A DNA stretch of 64,000 bases from Streptomyces sp. CGMCC 4.7035 (GTDB lineage Bacteria > Actinomycetota > Actinomycetes > Streptomycetales > Streptomycetaceae). This document shows positions 50,332 to 60,475 of the stretch, piece after piece. The DNA lies in contig NZ_CP134053.1 in NCBI RefSeq assembly GCF_031583065.1, forward strand, positions 4,154,001 through 4,218,000. The letters run 5' to 3'. Made by a program: the position numbers and the translations under genes. Every line of letters starts with the position of its first letter. The first letter of the stretch is position 1. A model generated the notes under the pieces. That model did not search any database. It was not told the DNA's origin and was given only the letters and a program-made list of their open reading frames with translations.

Positions 50332-53226
50332 GTGTCCATGGATACCCCCGAGCCAGGCGGGACGGAGCCGGACATCAGCGTCGTCGTCATCGTCTACAAC
50401 GATGCCCGGCGCCTGACGGCAGCCGTACGCTCCGTGCTCGACCAGACGTTGCGCAACGTGGAAGCGATCATCGCCGACGACTGTTCGACCGACACGTCGT
50501 TCGAGGTCGCCCAGTCACTGGCCGCCGCCCACCCCCGCCGCGTACGGGCGATCCGGCTGTCGGAGAACAGCGGCGGCTGCGGCGAGCCCCGCAACCAGGG
50601 CATGGCCGTGGCCCGCGGGCGCTACGTCATGTTCCTCGACAGCGACGACATGCTGGAGCCCAACGCGTGCCGCAACCTGCTGGAAGCGGCCGACCGCACC
50701 GGTGCCGACCTGGTCTCGGGACTCTGCGTCCGGGTGCACACCGACAGCAGGCACGACAAGAGGATCCCCTGGTACCCCTGGCTGTACCGGTCCACGCGCA
50801 CCGTCGAGTCCATCGCCGAACTGCCGGACCTCTTCGTCTTCGACACCCTGTCGACGAACAAGTGCTACCGGCGCGACTTCCTCGTCGAGAACGGGCTCGC
50901 CTTCCCGCGCGGCATCCACTACGAGGACCTGCTGTTCTCGGCGCAGGCCTACCTCGCGGCAGGGCGGATCACCCTGATCCCCAACACGGTCTACTACTGG
51001 AACGTGGCCCACAAGACCGCGGCCAAGTCGATCAGCAACCGGCGCCATGAGATCAACAACTTCACCGACCGGCTGGAGATCCACCGCCGTATCGACTCCG
51101 TCCTCGGCAGGCGCGGCCTCGACGAGCTGAAGCTGCACAAGGACATCAAGTTCCTCAAGCACGACCTCGTCCTCTACCTGCGCGACCTGCCGTTCCTCGA
51201 CGACGGCTACCGGCACCGCTTCGCGGAGCTGGCCCGCGGCTACATCCAGGACTTCTCCGAAGCGGCGTACGGCCGACTGGACCGGGTACACGCCATCTGC
51301 GCCTACCTGCTGCTGCGGGAGGACTGGGAGAACCTGATGCCGGCCGTCGACACGCTGATCAACCGGAACAAGATCTCCGCACCGCTCGTCGAGCGGGAAG
51401 GCCGCATCTACTGGTGCGACCGGCATCTCGACGATCCGAAGGCACGAGACGTCATGGACGTCACCGGCCTCGGCTACCACGGCAGACCGCTGGAGAGGAT
51501 GTTCCTGCGCAACCTGCTCACCGGGTACTCCGTGCGCGGTGACGAGGTGCTGCTCGACGGCGCGGTGGTCAACCCGCTGCACACCGTGTCCGCGGACGCC
51601 GACCTCACCGCCGAGCTGGAGTTCCGGGCTCGCCGCCGCAGCCTGCAGACCTTCCGGTTCCCCGTGCGGACGGTTCGTCACCAGGGCGACACCATCGCCT
51701 GGCAGGCGGCGATCCCGCTGGCCCGTCGCTTCCGGCCGGTGGGTGTCGTCGACGAGGTGTGGGACGTCCGGTTGCACCTGACGGCGGACGGGAAGCGGAC
51801 CACGTCCCGGATCACGGCCGGCAACGTCGACCTGGAGAGTGCCGCGTCCGTGCCCGTACGCCCCCGGCTCAGCCGGCTCGTCGCCGACCGGCTCGAACCG
51901 CAGGTGTCCGCCAAGGGCCATCTGGCCTTCCGGCTGACCCAGCACGGCACGGCGGCGCTGCGCGGGCGCGCCGTCGTGGACCGCAATCTGCACTGCTCCG
52001 CCGCCCGGACCGTCAAGGGCGCCTACCGCACGCTCCGGGCCGTCAGGAGGGACCTGGCCTCCGGACCGCGCAAGGTGCAGGGCTACCACCGCATGGTGCG
52101 GCTGCTCCCGGTCCGCAAGGGCACTGTCGTCTTCGAGAGTCATCTCGGCAAGCAGTACAGCGACAGCCCACGGGCGATCTACGAGGAACTCCGGCGCCGC
52201 CAGGTGCCCGTCACCGCGATCTGGTCCTACGCGGGCGAGAGGCCCGAGGGCTTCCCGAAGGACGTCGAACTGGTCCGCCGGTGGTCATGGCGCTACCTCA
52301 GGGCGCTGGCCCAGGCGGAGTTCTGGATCGACAACCAGGGCTTCCCCCTCAAGCTGGCCAAGCGCCCGGAGACCACCTACATCCAGACGTGGCACGGCTC
52401 GGCACTCAAGAGGATGGGCTTCGACGAGCCCGGCTACCGCGTGATGTCCGAGCAGGAACAGCGCTCCTACCAGGAGGCGTTGGACCGCTTCGACCACTTC
52501 GTGGTCCGCAGCGAACACGACGTCCGCACCCTCGCCCGGGCCTACCGCGTCCCCGAGGAGAAGCTGCTGCGCACCGGCTACGCGCGCAACGACGCCCTCG
52601 TACGCGCGGCCCGTGACCCGAGGGCACCCGACCCGGCCGTACGGCGGCTGGCCGAACGCCTCGGCGTCCTCCCGGACCGCCGCGTGCTGCTGTACGCGCC
52701 CACGTTCCGCGCCCGTCCGGACGGCCGCGTACGGGACTTCGAGCTTCCCTTCGACGTGGAACGCTTCGCCGACCGCTTCGGGGACCGGTACACCCTCCTG
52801 GTCCGTTCGCATTACCTGAACCGGGTCACCCTGCCGCCGTCGGTGGCGGGCCGCGTGATCGATGTGACCGGTGAACCGGACATCACGCCGCTCCTGCTGC
52901 TCGCCGACGCCCTGATCACCGACTACTCGTCGGTGATGTTCGACTATGCGCTGCTGCGCCGGCCACTCGTGTTCTACGCCTACGACTGGGAGGAGTACTC
53001 CCAGGACATGCGCGGCACCTACTTCGACCTCTTCGAAGAGGCTCCGGGCCCGGTCGCACGCACCGAGGACGAACTCTTCGCCGCGCTGTCCGACCTGCGC
53101 ACCGTCGGCGCCCAGTACGAGGCGCGGCTGAAGGAGTTCGTGGACAAGTACGGCGAGTACGACCGCGGGGACGCGGCTGCTCGCATCGTGGACCGTTTCT
53201 TCGGACCCGCGGGAGAGACCCGATGA
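50332..53226 (+). CDS. Bifunctional GT2 glycosyltransferase / CDP-glycerol:polyol-phosphate transferase (TagF-like)
   Basis: About 964 residues. The N-terminal GT-A family 2 domain (about 13-250) has DISVVVIVYNDARR, IIADDCSTD and the VMFLDSDDM metal motif. A middle linker region (about 400-570) resembles a beta-rich TagF insert. The C-terminal CDP-glycerol glycerophosphotransferase domain (about 590-955) has YIQTWHGSALKRMG, LYAPTFRARPDGR and LITDYSSVMFDYALL. Such proteins build teichoic-acid-like or capsular polyol-phosphate polymers at the inner membrane face. GTG 50332 with GAGAGG five bases upstream is preferred; GTG 50326 and ATG 50338 are alternatives. It overlaps the next gene by four bases (ATGA). 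Confidence 0.9.
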   Translation: MSMDTPEPGGTEPDISVVVIVYNDARRLTAAVRSVLDQTLRNVEAIIADDCSTDTSFEVAQSLAAAHPRRVRAIRLSENSGGCGEPRNQGMAVARGRYVMFLDSDDMLEPNACRNLLEAADRTGADLVSGLCVRVHTDSRHDKRIPWYPWLYRSTRTVESIAELPDLFVFDTLSTNKCYRRDFLVENGLAFPRGIHYEDLLFSAQAYLAAGRITLIPNTVYYWNVAHKTAAKSISNRRHEINNFTDRLEIHRRIDSVLGRRGLDELKLHKDIKFLKHDLVLYLRDLPFLDDGYRHRFAELARGYIQDFSEAAYGRLDRVHAICAYLLLREDWENLMPAVDTLINRNKISAPLVEREGRIYWCDRHLDDPKARDVMDVTGLGYHGRPLERMFLRNLLTGYSVRGDEVLLDGAVVNPLHTVSADADLTAELEFRARRRSLQTFRFPVRTVRHQGDTIAWQAAIPLARRFRPVGVVDEVWDVRLHLTADGKRTTSRITAGNVDLESAASVPVRPRLSRLVADRLEPQVSAKGHLAFRLTQHGTAALRGRAVVDRNLHCSAARTVKGAYRTLRAVRRDLASGPRKVQGYHRMVRLLPVRKGTVVFESHLGKQYSDSPRAIYEELRRRQVPVTAIWSYAGERPEGFPKDVELVRRWSWRYLRALAQAEFWIDNQGFPLKLAKRPETTYIQTWHGSALKRMGFDEPGYRVMSEQEQRSYQEALDRFDHFVVRSEHDVRTLARAYRVPEEKLLRTGYARNDALVRAARDPRAPDPAVRRLAERLGVLPDRRVLLYAPTFRARPDGRVRDFELPFDVERFADRFGDRYTLLVRSHYLNRVTLPPSVAGRVIDVTGEPDITPLLLLADALITDYSSVMFDYALLRRPLVFYAYDWEEYSQDMRGTYFDLFEEAPGPVARTEDELFAALSDLRTVGAQYEARLKEFVDKYGEYDRGDAAARIVDRFFGPAGETR

Positions 53227-54356
53227 CCCAGCGTGAGATCTTCTTCGTCGCCAACGAGGTCAACGAACTCGGCGGCGTGGGCCGCTGGCAGACCCAGATG
53301 GCCCGGCTGCTGGCCGAGCGCGGTCACCGGGTCCGGATCATCGGCGTCTCCCCGCCCGAGGTGGCGATGGACCTCGGCCCGAATCCGCCGTTCGAGACGC
53401 TGACCCTGTACGACCGGCGGCCCCCGGGCCGTCACCCGCGGCACGCTCTGGTCGACCGGTGGGACCCGGCCCTGCGGCGGCAGGAGGCGGACAGGCGCGC
53501 CGCCGCGGAGCGCCTGTCGCGTGTGTTCCGCGCCGCGCGGTCCGGTGCCGTGATCATCGTGACCCAGGTGTGGGCGATGGAGTGGGTGGCGCTCGCGGAC
53601 ACCGCGGGGCATCCGGTGATCGGCATGAGCCATGAGTCGTTCGATGCGTCGCGCCGGTCCTCACGCTTCGAGCGTGTGCGGACGTACTACAAGGATGTGG
53701 ACCGGCTGCTGGTGCTGACCCAGGAGGACGCCGACCTCTGGGTGGGGGCGGGCCTCAACAACGTGGGCTTCATGCCGAATCCACTGCCGGTGACACCCGG
53801 CTCCCCGTCACCGCGCACGGAGAAGGTGGTGGCCAGCATCGGGCGGCTGAGCCACGCGAAGGGCGTCGACCTGCTGCTGGACGTCTGGGCCGAGGCCGCA
53901 CCGCTGCAACCCGGCTGGATCCTGCGCGTCTACGGCGCCGGAGACCACGAGGCCGTGCTCCGGCAGCAGTGCACGGAACTCGGTCTGGACGACTCGGTGG
54001 AGTGGGCGGGGCAGACGGACGACGTGACCGGCGCGCTCAGGCGGTCGTCCGTGTTCGTCCAGTCCTCCCGCGGCGAGGGTTTTCCACTGGTCCTCCTGGA
54101 GGCGATGGCCTGCGGAGTGCCGTGTGCCGCGTTCGACTGTTCCCCCGGCGTGCGCGAGATCGTCACGGACGGCGAGGACGGACTGCTGGCGCGGCACGGT
54201 AACACCTCCGAACTCGCCCGCCACCTCGTACGGTTGATGGCCGACGAGAACCTGCGCGACACGATGGGGGAGCGGGCGCGGCAGAACGTGCGGCGTTTCG
54301 CCCCGGACGTGATCACCCGCCGGTGGGAGGAACTCTTCGACTTCCTGGAGCGCTGA
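53223..54356 (+). CDS. GT4-family glycosyltransferase
   Basis: A 377-residue GT-B glycosyltransferase. An N-terminal EVNELGGVGRW acceptor loop precedes a C-terminal nucleotide-sugar part with ASIGRLSHAKGVDLLLDVW, SSRGEGFPLVLLEAMACGVP and the EXE-type FDCSPGVREIV. It is translated from an ATG overlapping the TagF-like stop, so the two enzymes likely work on one glycopolymer. In the TagF-like partner the GT2 domain would add another sugar. A perfect 13-bp terminator follows five bases after the stop. Confidence 0.92.
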   Translation: MTQREIFFVANEVNELGGVGRWQTQMARLLAERGHRVRIIGVSPPEVAMDLGPNPPFETLTLYDRRPPGRHPRHALVDRWDPALRRQEADRRAAAERLSRVFRAARSGAVIIVTQVWAMEWVALADTAGHPVIGMSHESFDASRRSSRFERVRTYYKDVDRLLVLTQEDADLWVGAGLNNVGFMPNPLPVTPGSPSPRTEKVVASIGRLSHAKGVDLLLDVWAEAAPLQPGWILRVYGAGDHEAVLRQQCTELGLDDSVEWAGQTDDVTGALRRSSVFVQSSRGEGFPLVLLEAMACGVPCAAFDCSPGVREIVTDGEDGLLARHGNTSELARHLVRLMADENLRDTMGERARQNVRRFAPDVITRRWEELFDFLER

Positions 54357-54360
54357 GGGA

Positions 54361-54390
54361 CGTCGGCCCCGGCGCGAGCCGGGGCCGACG
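54361..54390 (+). terminator. Terminator with GCGA tetraloop
   Basis: A perfect 13-bp stem, CGTCGGCCCCGGC (54361-54373) with GCCGGGGCCGACG (54378-54390), closed by a stable GNRA-type GCGA loop. It ends the glycopolymer operon. Confidence 0.85.
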
Positions 54391-54443
54391 GGTGTGCGGC
54401 CGGGCGGGGTGCCCGCCGGAGTTCCGTCGGCGTGTCAAAACTC

Positions 54444-54490
54444 TTGACGGCCCTATCGCTTGAGGTTTAACTCACGTCCTAAATTAAGCC
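54444..54490 (+). promoter_or_regulatory. Promoter and dyad operator of the sugar ABC operon
   Basis: -35 TTGACG (54444-54449) and -10 TTAACT (54467-54472) are 17 bases apart, close to the vegetative consensus. A dyad GGTTTAA (54464-54470) and TTAAGCC (54484-54490), with one mismatch, overlaps the -10 and start point. The A/T-rich half-sites resemble ROK-type repressor sites, but the regulator is not in the window. Confidence 0.6.
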
Positions 54491-54574
54491 GTGAGGGGCT
54501 TCGGGAGTCGAACGCGTGTCGCTCCCGAGGCCTTCCTCGGGGTTCTTCCCTCCCGGAAAGGGACACCAGGAGTC

Positions 54575-55891
54575 ATGCGCAGCATCCGAGCCGCCGCCGT
54601 AGGCGCCGTCACCATGTCTCTCGCCCTTGCCGCCTCGGCCTGCGGTGGCGGTTCGTCGACGGGTGGCGGGTCGAACGACTCGCCCAAGACGCTTACGTAC
54701 TGGGCCTCCAACCAGGGCGCCAGCATCGAGGTCGACAAGAAGGTCCTCCAGCCCGAACTCGACAAGTTCGAGAAGCAGACCGGCATCAAGGTGAAGCTGG
54801 AGGTCGTGCCCTGGTCGGACCTGCTCAACCGGATCCTCACCGCGACCACCTCCGGCCAGGGTCCCGACGTCCTCAACATCGGCAACACCTGGAGCGCCTC
54901 GCTTCAGGCCACCGGGGCGCTGCTGCCATGGGACGCCGAGAACTTCGGCAAGATCGGCGGCAAGGACCGCTTCGTGGACTCGGCGCTCGGCTCGACGGGT
55001 GCGCAGGGCAAGGACCCGGCCGCCGTGCCGCTGTACTCGATGGCCTACGCGCTCTACTACAACAAGAAGATGTTCGCCGACGCGGGCCTCTCCAAGCCGC
55101 CGGCCACCTGGGACGAGCTGATCGCCGACGGAAAGAAGATCTCCACGGGCGGCAAGTGGGGCCTCGGCGCCGAGGGTTCGAACCTCTCCGAGAACATCCA
55201 CCACGCCTTCGTCTTCGGCAAGCAGCACGGCGCGGACTTCTTCACCAGCGACGGAAAGCCCGACTTCACCTCCGAGAAGGCGGTCGCCGCGATCAAGCAG
55301 TACGTCGACCTCATGGCCACCGACAAGATCATCGCGCCCGGCAACGCCGAGTACGCCCAGAACCAGTCCCTGAGTGACTTCGCCAAGGGCAAAACAGCGA
55401 TGGTCCTGTGGCAGACCGCGTCAGCCACCCTCAAGAACCTCGGCATGAAGGACGACGACTGGGGCGTCGCCCCGGTGCCCGTGCCGTCCGGTACTCCGGG
55501 CACCGGCACGAACGTCAACTCGATGGTCGCGGGCATCAACCTGGCCGTCTTCAAGAACACCAGGAACCGCGACGGTGCCACCAAGTTCGTGAAGTTCATG
55601 ACGAGCGACGACGAGCAGAAGCTCCTCAACACGGCGTACGGTTCCATACCGCCGGTCAGGTCCGCCCAGTCGGACGCCGCGTTCAACTCCCCGGCCACGA
55701 CCGTCCTGAAGGACACCCTCGCGAAGAGTGCCGCGGCGCTGCCGCAGGTGGCCGACGAGTCCCAGTTCGAGACGACGGTCGGTACGGCCGTCAAGGAGCT
55801 GTTCGCCGACGCTGCCGCGGGACGCCCGGTGACCACCGCGTCGGTGAAGGCCAAGCTCGAGAAGGCCCAGCAGCAGATGCCGGCGAAGTGA
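54575..55891 (+). CDS. Sugar ABC transporter substrate-binding lipoprotein
   Basis: A 438-residue solute-binding protein. The lipoprotein signal is MRSIRAAAVGAVTMSLALAA followed by lipobox SAC. The mature part has the family 1 fold: PKTLTYWASNQGAS, KFEKQTGIKVKLEVVPWSDL and GPDVLNIGNTW. It binds an oligosaccharide or beta-glucoside outside the membrane, judging from the operon's GH1 enzyme. ATG 54575 with AGGAG upstream decides against the longer frame from 54491. Its stop overlaps the first permease start (GTGA). Confidence 0.92.
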   Translation: MRSIRAAAVGAVTMSLALAASACGGGSSTGGGSNDSPKTLTYWASNQGASIEVDKKVLQPELDKFEKQTGIKVKLEVVPWSDLLNRILTATTSGQGPDVLNIGNTWSASLQATGALLPWDAENFGKIGGKDRFVDSALGSTGAQGKDPAAVPLYSMAYALYYNKKMFADAGLSKPPATWDELIADGKKISTGGKWGLGAEGSNLSENIHHAFVFGKQHGADFFTSDGKPDFTSEKAVAAIKQYVDLMATDKIIAPGNAEYAQNQSLSDFAKGKTAMVLWQTASATLKNLGMKDDDWGVAPVPVPSGTPGTGTNVNSMVAGINLAVFKNTRNRDGATKFVKFMTSDDEQKLLNTAYGSIPPVRSAQSDAAFNSPATTVLKDTLAKSAAALPQVADESQFETTVGTAVKELFADAAAGRPVTTASVKAKLEKAQQQMPAK

Positions 55892-56892
55892 GCGCGATGA
55901 CGACCACTGCCACCGTGGAGGCCAGGGGCCGGACGGCCTCCACACGTTCCCCCGGTGCGGCGCGCGGCCCGCGCCGCACCGGGCGGATCCGCCGCATCGG
56001 ACTGCCGTACCTGCTGCTCCTGCCCGCGCTGCTTCTCGAACTCCTCGTCCACCTGGTGCCGATGGCGATCGGCATCGTGATGAGCTTCAAGGAGCTCACC
56101 CAGTTCTACATCCGCGACTGGGGCACCGCGCCCTGGTCCGGAATCGACAACTACCGGATGTCGGTCGACTTCAACGCGCCCGTCGGTGACGCGCTGCTCC
56201 ACTCGTTCCTCGTCACCTGCGGCTTCACCCTGCTGTCGGTGGCCCTGTGCTGGCTGATCGGCACCGCGGCCGCGCTGTACATGCAGGACACCTTCCGCGG
56301 CCGGGGCCTCCTGCGCGCCCTGTTCCTGGTCCCGTACGCGCTGCCCGTCTACGCGGCCGTCGTCACCTGGGCGTTCATGTTCCAGCACGACAACGGCCTG
56401 GTGAACCACGTCCTCCACGACCAGCTGCACCTCACCGACGAGCCCTCCTTCTGGCTCATCGGAGGCAACAGCTTCGTGGCCCTGCTGACCGTGTCGGTGT
56501 GGAAAGGCTGGCCGTTCGCCTTCCTGATCGTCATGGCCGGACTGCAGAACATTCCGAAGGACCTGTACGAGGCGGCGGCCCTGGACGGGGCCGGCCTGTG
56601 GCAGCAGATCCGGCGCATCACCCTGCCGTCACTGCGCCCGGTCAACCAGGTCCTGGTCCTCGTCCTGTTCCTGTGGACGTTCAACGACTTCAACACGCCG
56701 TACGTCCTGTTCGGCAGGGCCGCACCGCAGGCCGCCGACCTCATCTCGATCCACATCTACCAGGCGTCGTTCGTCACCTGGAACTTCGGCACCGGCTCCG
56801 CGATGTCCGTCCTGCTCCTGCTCTTCCTGCTGGTCGTGACGGGCGCGTATCTCGCCCTCACCTCGCGCGGGCGGAGGAGGGCCGATGCCTAG
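55888..56892 (+). CDS. Sugar ABC transporter permease (MalF-like)
   Basis: About 334 residues with six membrane helices. The EAA motif is in YEAAALDGAGLWQQIRRITLP, the docking site for the ATPase. The short N-terminus before IGLPYLLLLPALLLELLVHL is typical of CebF/MalF-like subunits in Streptomyces. The start is GTG 55888, overlapping the substrate-binding gene stop; ATG 55897 is the alternative. The next permease overlaps by eight bases. No ATPase gene follows, so a shared MsiK-type ATPase must energise uptake. Confidence 0.92.
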   Translation: MSAMTTTATVEARGRTASTRSPGAARGPRRTGRIRRIGLPYLLLLPALLLELLVHLVPMAIGIVMSFKELTQFYIRDWGTAPWSGIDNYRMSVDFNAPVGDALLHSFLVTCGFTLLSVALCWLIGTAAALYMQDTFRGRGLLRALFLVPYALPVYAAVVTWAFMFQHDNGLVNHVLHDQLHLTDEPSFWLIGGNSFVALLTVSVWKGWPFAFLIVMAGLQNIPKDLYEAAALDGAGLWQQIRRITLPSLRPVNQVLVLVLFLWTFNDFNTPYVLFGRAAPQAADLISIHIYQASFVTWNFGTGSAMSVLLLLFLLVVTGAYLALTSRGRRRADA

Positions 56893-57739
56893 ATCCCCGA
56901 TGGCGCCCCCGCGCTCCTTCCTCTGGTCGCGCCGGGTCTTCCTCACCCTGCTCACCGGATTCGTCCTGCTGCCGGTGTACGTCATGGTCTCCAGCTCCCT
57001 GAAGCCGCTTCAGGACGTCTCGGGGAAGTTCCGCTGGTGGCCGAGCGGACTGACGATCCGGCCCTACATCGACATCTGGTCGACGGTGCCGCTGGCGAAG
57101 TACTTCATGAACTCCCTGATCGTGGCGGGAGCGGCGACCGTCTGCTCGGTGGTGATCGCCGTCTTCGCCGGATACGCGGTCAGCCGCTACGACTTCCCCG
57201 GCAAGCGCGTGTTCACGGTCACCGTCCTGTCCACGCAGATGTTCCCCGGCATCCTCTTCCTGCTGCCGCTGTTCCTCCTCTACGTCAACATCGGCAACGC
57301 CACCGGCATCGCCCTGTTCGGCTCGCGCGGCGGACTGATCCTCACGTATCTGACGTTCTCGTTGCCGTTCTCGATCTGGATGCTGATCGGGTACTTCGAC
57401 TCGGTGCCGCGCGATCTGGACGAGGCGGCGCTGGTGGACGGTTGCGGCCCGCTCGGCGCGCTGCTGCGTGTCGTCGTCCCGGCCGCGATCCCCGGCATCG
57501 TCGCCGTCGCCGTCTACGCCTTCATGACCGCGTGGGGCGAGGTGCTCTTCGCCTCCGTGATGACCAACGACACCACCCGCACGCTCGCCATCGGCCTGCA
57601 GGGCTACTCCACCCAGAACGAGGTGTACTGGAACCAGATCATGGCCGCCTCGCTCGTCGTGAGCGTCCCCGTGGTCGCGGGCTTCCTGCTGCTGCAGCGC
57701 TACCTCGTCACCGGGCTCACCGCCGGAGCCGTGAAGTGA
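56885..57739 (+). CDS. Sugar ABC transporter permease (MalG-like)
   Basis: A 284-residue inner-membrane subunit with six helices. [20 protein letters not shown] opens the protein and the EAA motif is [20 protein letters not shown]. The stretch near [13 protein letters not shown] is typical of MalG/CebG-type permeases. It starts with ATG inside the end of the first permease gene, so the pair is translationally coupled. Together they import the ligand of the lipoprotein at 54575. Confidence 0.92.
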   Translation: MPRSPMAPPRSFLWSRRVFLTLLTGFVLLPVYVMVSSSLKPLQDVSGKFRWWPSGLTIRPYIDIWSTVPLAKYFMNSLIVAGAATVCSVVIAVFAGYAVSRYDFPGKRVFTVTVLSTQMFPGILFLLPLFLLYVNIGNATGIALFGSRGGLILTYLTFSLPFSIWMLIGYFDSVPRDLDEAALVDGCGPLGALLRVVVPAAIPGIVAVAVYAFMTAWGEVLFASVMTNDTTRTLAIGLQGYSTQNEVYWNQIMAASLVVSVPVVAGFLLLQRYLVTGLTAGAVK

Positions 57740-57768
57740 CCAACGCCCCCATCCCTGAGAGGACTTCC

Positions 57769-59133
<1,365 letters not shown>

Positions 59134-59151
59134 GGCACACCGCCGACATGG

Positions 59152-59187
59152 GTGCCGGTCCGAGCCCCATGGGGCCCGGACCGGCAC
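59152..59187. terminator. Bidirectional terminator between GH1 and Gly/Tyr-rich genes
   Basis: GTGCCGGTCCG (59152-59162) pairs with CGGACCGGCAC (59177-59187), with a further GCCCC/GGGGC inner stem after one mismatch. It lies between convergent genes. Confidence 0.75.
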
Positions 59188-59209
59188 ACGGTGGGTGGGT
59201 CAGGTGCGG

Positions 59210-59602
59210 TCACCGCCAGCCGTAGCCGCCGTAGCCGCCGTAGCCGCCGAAGCCGCCGTAGCCGCCGTAGCCGCCGTAGCCGCCGAAGCCGCCATAGCCG
59301 CCGTAGCCGCCGAAGCCGCCGTAGCCGCCGTAGCCGCCGAAGCCGCGGTTGAAGTTGACGAAAACGAAGTTGCCGCGGTCACGGAAGCCGCCGAAGCCGC
59401 AGTTGTTGTTCCACCAGTTGCCGCCCCAGTTGCCGCCCCAACCACCACGGAAGTTGCAGAACCCCCCGTTGTTCTGGATGGAGGTGTGCGCCGCCGTGGG
59501 GGTGCTCGCCGGAGTGCTCGCCATGGCGACACCGCTGCTCGCCGCGCCGGCCAGCACCATCGTGCCGGCGATCAGTGCGATCCTGCGTCGGACGATCGTC
59601 AT
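59210..59602 (-). CDS. Secreted Gly/Tyr/Phe-rich repeat protein
   Basis: 130 residues. The signal peptide (about 1-29, MTIVRRRIALIAGTMVLAGA to VAMAS) is clear. The mature part has a Trp/Asn/Gly segment (about 46-70) with two cysteines (Cys49, Cys68). It ends in about 40 residues of GGY and GGF triplets (88-128), about fourteen units. The DNA has the matching 9-base periodicity. Such glycine/aromatic repeats are typical of structural or phase-separating extracellular proteins, and no catalytic role is apparent. It is divergent from a two-component system across 191 bases and may be its target. This is a real gene, judged by its signal peptide, start and codon pattern, although its composition is extreme. 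Confidence 0.8.
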   Translation of the reverse strand: MTIVRRRIALIAGTMVLAGAASSGVAMASTPASTPTAAHTSIQNNGGFCNFRGGWGGNWGGNWWNNNCGFGGFRDRGNFVFVNFNRGFGGYGGYGGFGGYGGYGGFGGYGGYGGYGGFGGYGGYGGYGWR

Positions 59603-59793
59603 CGTGTCTCTCCTTCGTCTGACGGGCGCGGAAGCGCTCGTTCATCCCGTTGCCATCAGCGTGCGGCAGACCCCCTGAGAGGAGGCTGAGAAAGACGGGG
59701 CATTCGGTCACCACCCGGAGTGACGCCGTCACCAGGCGTGCTGGGCGCGCGGCCCTGACCATGTCTTCATAGGGTGAGAAGAGAGGTCGGGCC

Positions 59794-60471
59794 ATGCGAG
59801 TGCTGGTGATCGAGGACGAACGCGGGCTCGCCGCGGCGGTCGCCCACGGGCTCGCCGAGGAGGGCTTTGTCGCCGATGTGGCGTACGACGGCGTCGACGG
59901 GCTGTGGCGGGCCGTGAACGAGCCGTACGACGTGATCGTGCTGGACCTCATGCTGCCCGGCTTGTCCGGTTACGAGGTCCTCAAGCGGCTGCGGGCGGCC
60001 AGTGTGTGGACGCCCGTGCTCATCCTCACCGCCAAGGACGGCGAGTACGACGAGGCGGACGCCCTGGACCTCGGCGCCGACGACTACCTGAGCAAGCCGT
60101 TCTCGTACGTGGTGCTGGTCGCCCATCTGCGGGCGCTGCTGCGGCGCGGGGCGCCCGCCCGGCCCGCCGTGCTGGAGGCCGGCGACCTCGACCTGGATCC
60201 GGCGCGCCGCCGCTGTCACCGCGGGGGCCGGGAGATCACCCTGACGGCTCGCGAATTCACCCTCCTGGAGTTCCTGCTCCGGCATCCCGACGAGGTGGTC
60301 AGCAAGACGGACATCCTCGAACACGTCTGGGACGAGAACTTCGACGGCGACACCAACATCGTCGAGGTCTATATCGGCTATCTGCGGCGCAAGATCGACG
60401 CCCCGTTCGGCCGCCGGACGATCGAGACCGTCCGGGGCGCCGGCTACAGACTGCGCGGTACCGGGAGGTGA
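59794..60471 (+). CDS. OmpR-family response regulator
   Basis: A 225-residue regulator. The receiver domain (about 1-115) has the acidic pair Glu-Asp in VIEDERG, phospho-acceptor Asp51 in VLDLMLPG, TAKDGE and Lys101 in LSKPF. The C-terminal winged helix (about 130-220) has REITLTAREFTLLEFLLRHP and VEVYIGYLRRKID, typical of OmpR/PhoB. The start is ATG 59794. The cognate kinase gene starts four bases after the stop. Confidence 0.95.
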   Translation: MRVLVIEDERGLAAAVAHGLAEEGFVADVAYDGVDGLWRAVNEPYDVIVLDLMLPGLSGYEVLKRLRAASVWTPVLILTAKDGEYDEADALDLGADDYLSKPFSYVVLVAHLRALLRRGAPARPAVLEAGDLDLDPARRRCHRGGREITLTAREFTLLEFLLRHPDEVVSKTDILEHVWDENFDGDTNIVEVYIGYLRRKIDAPFGRRTIETVRGAGYRLRGTGR

Positions 60472-60475
60472 ACCG

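Noticed and set aside
49491..50390. A minus-strand frame across the minisatellite encoding HVGHARRP-like repeats
   Set aside because: It lies antisense to the malic enzyme end and over a 13-bp repeat that rotates through frames; there is no ribosome site or recognisable domain.
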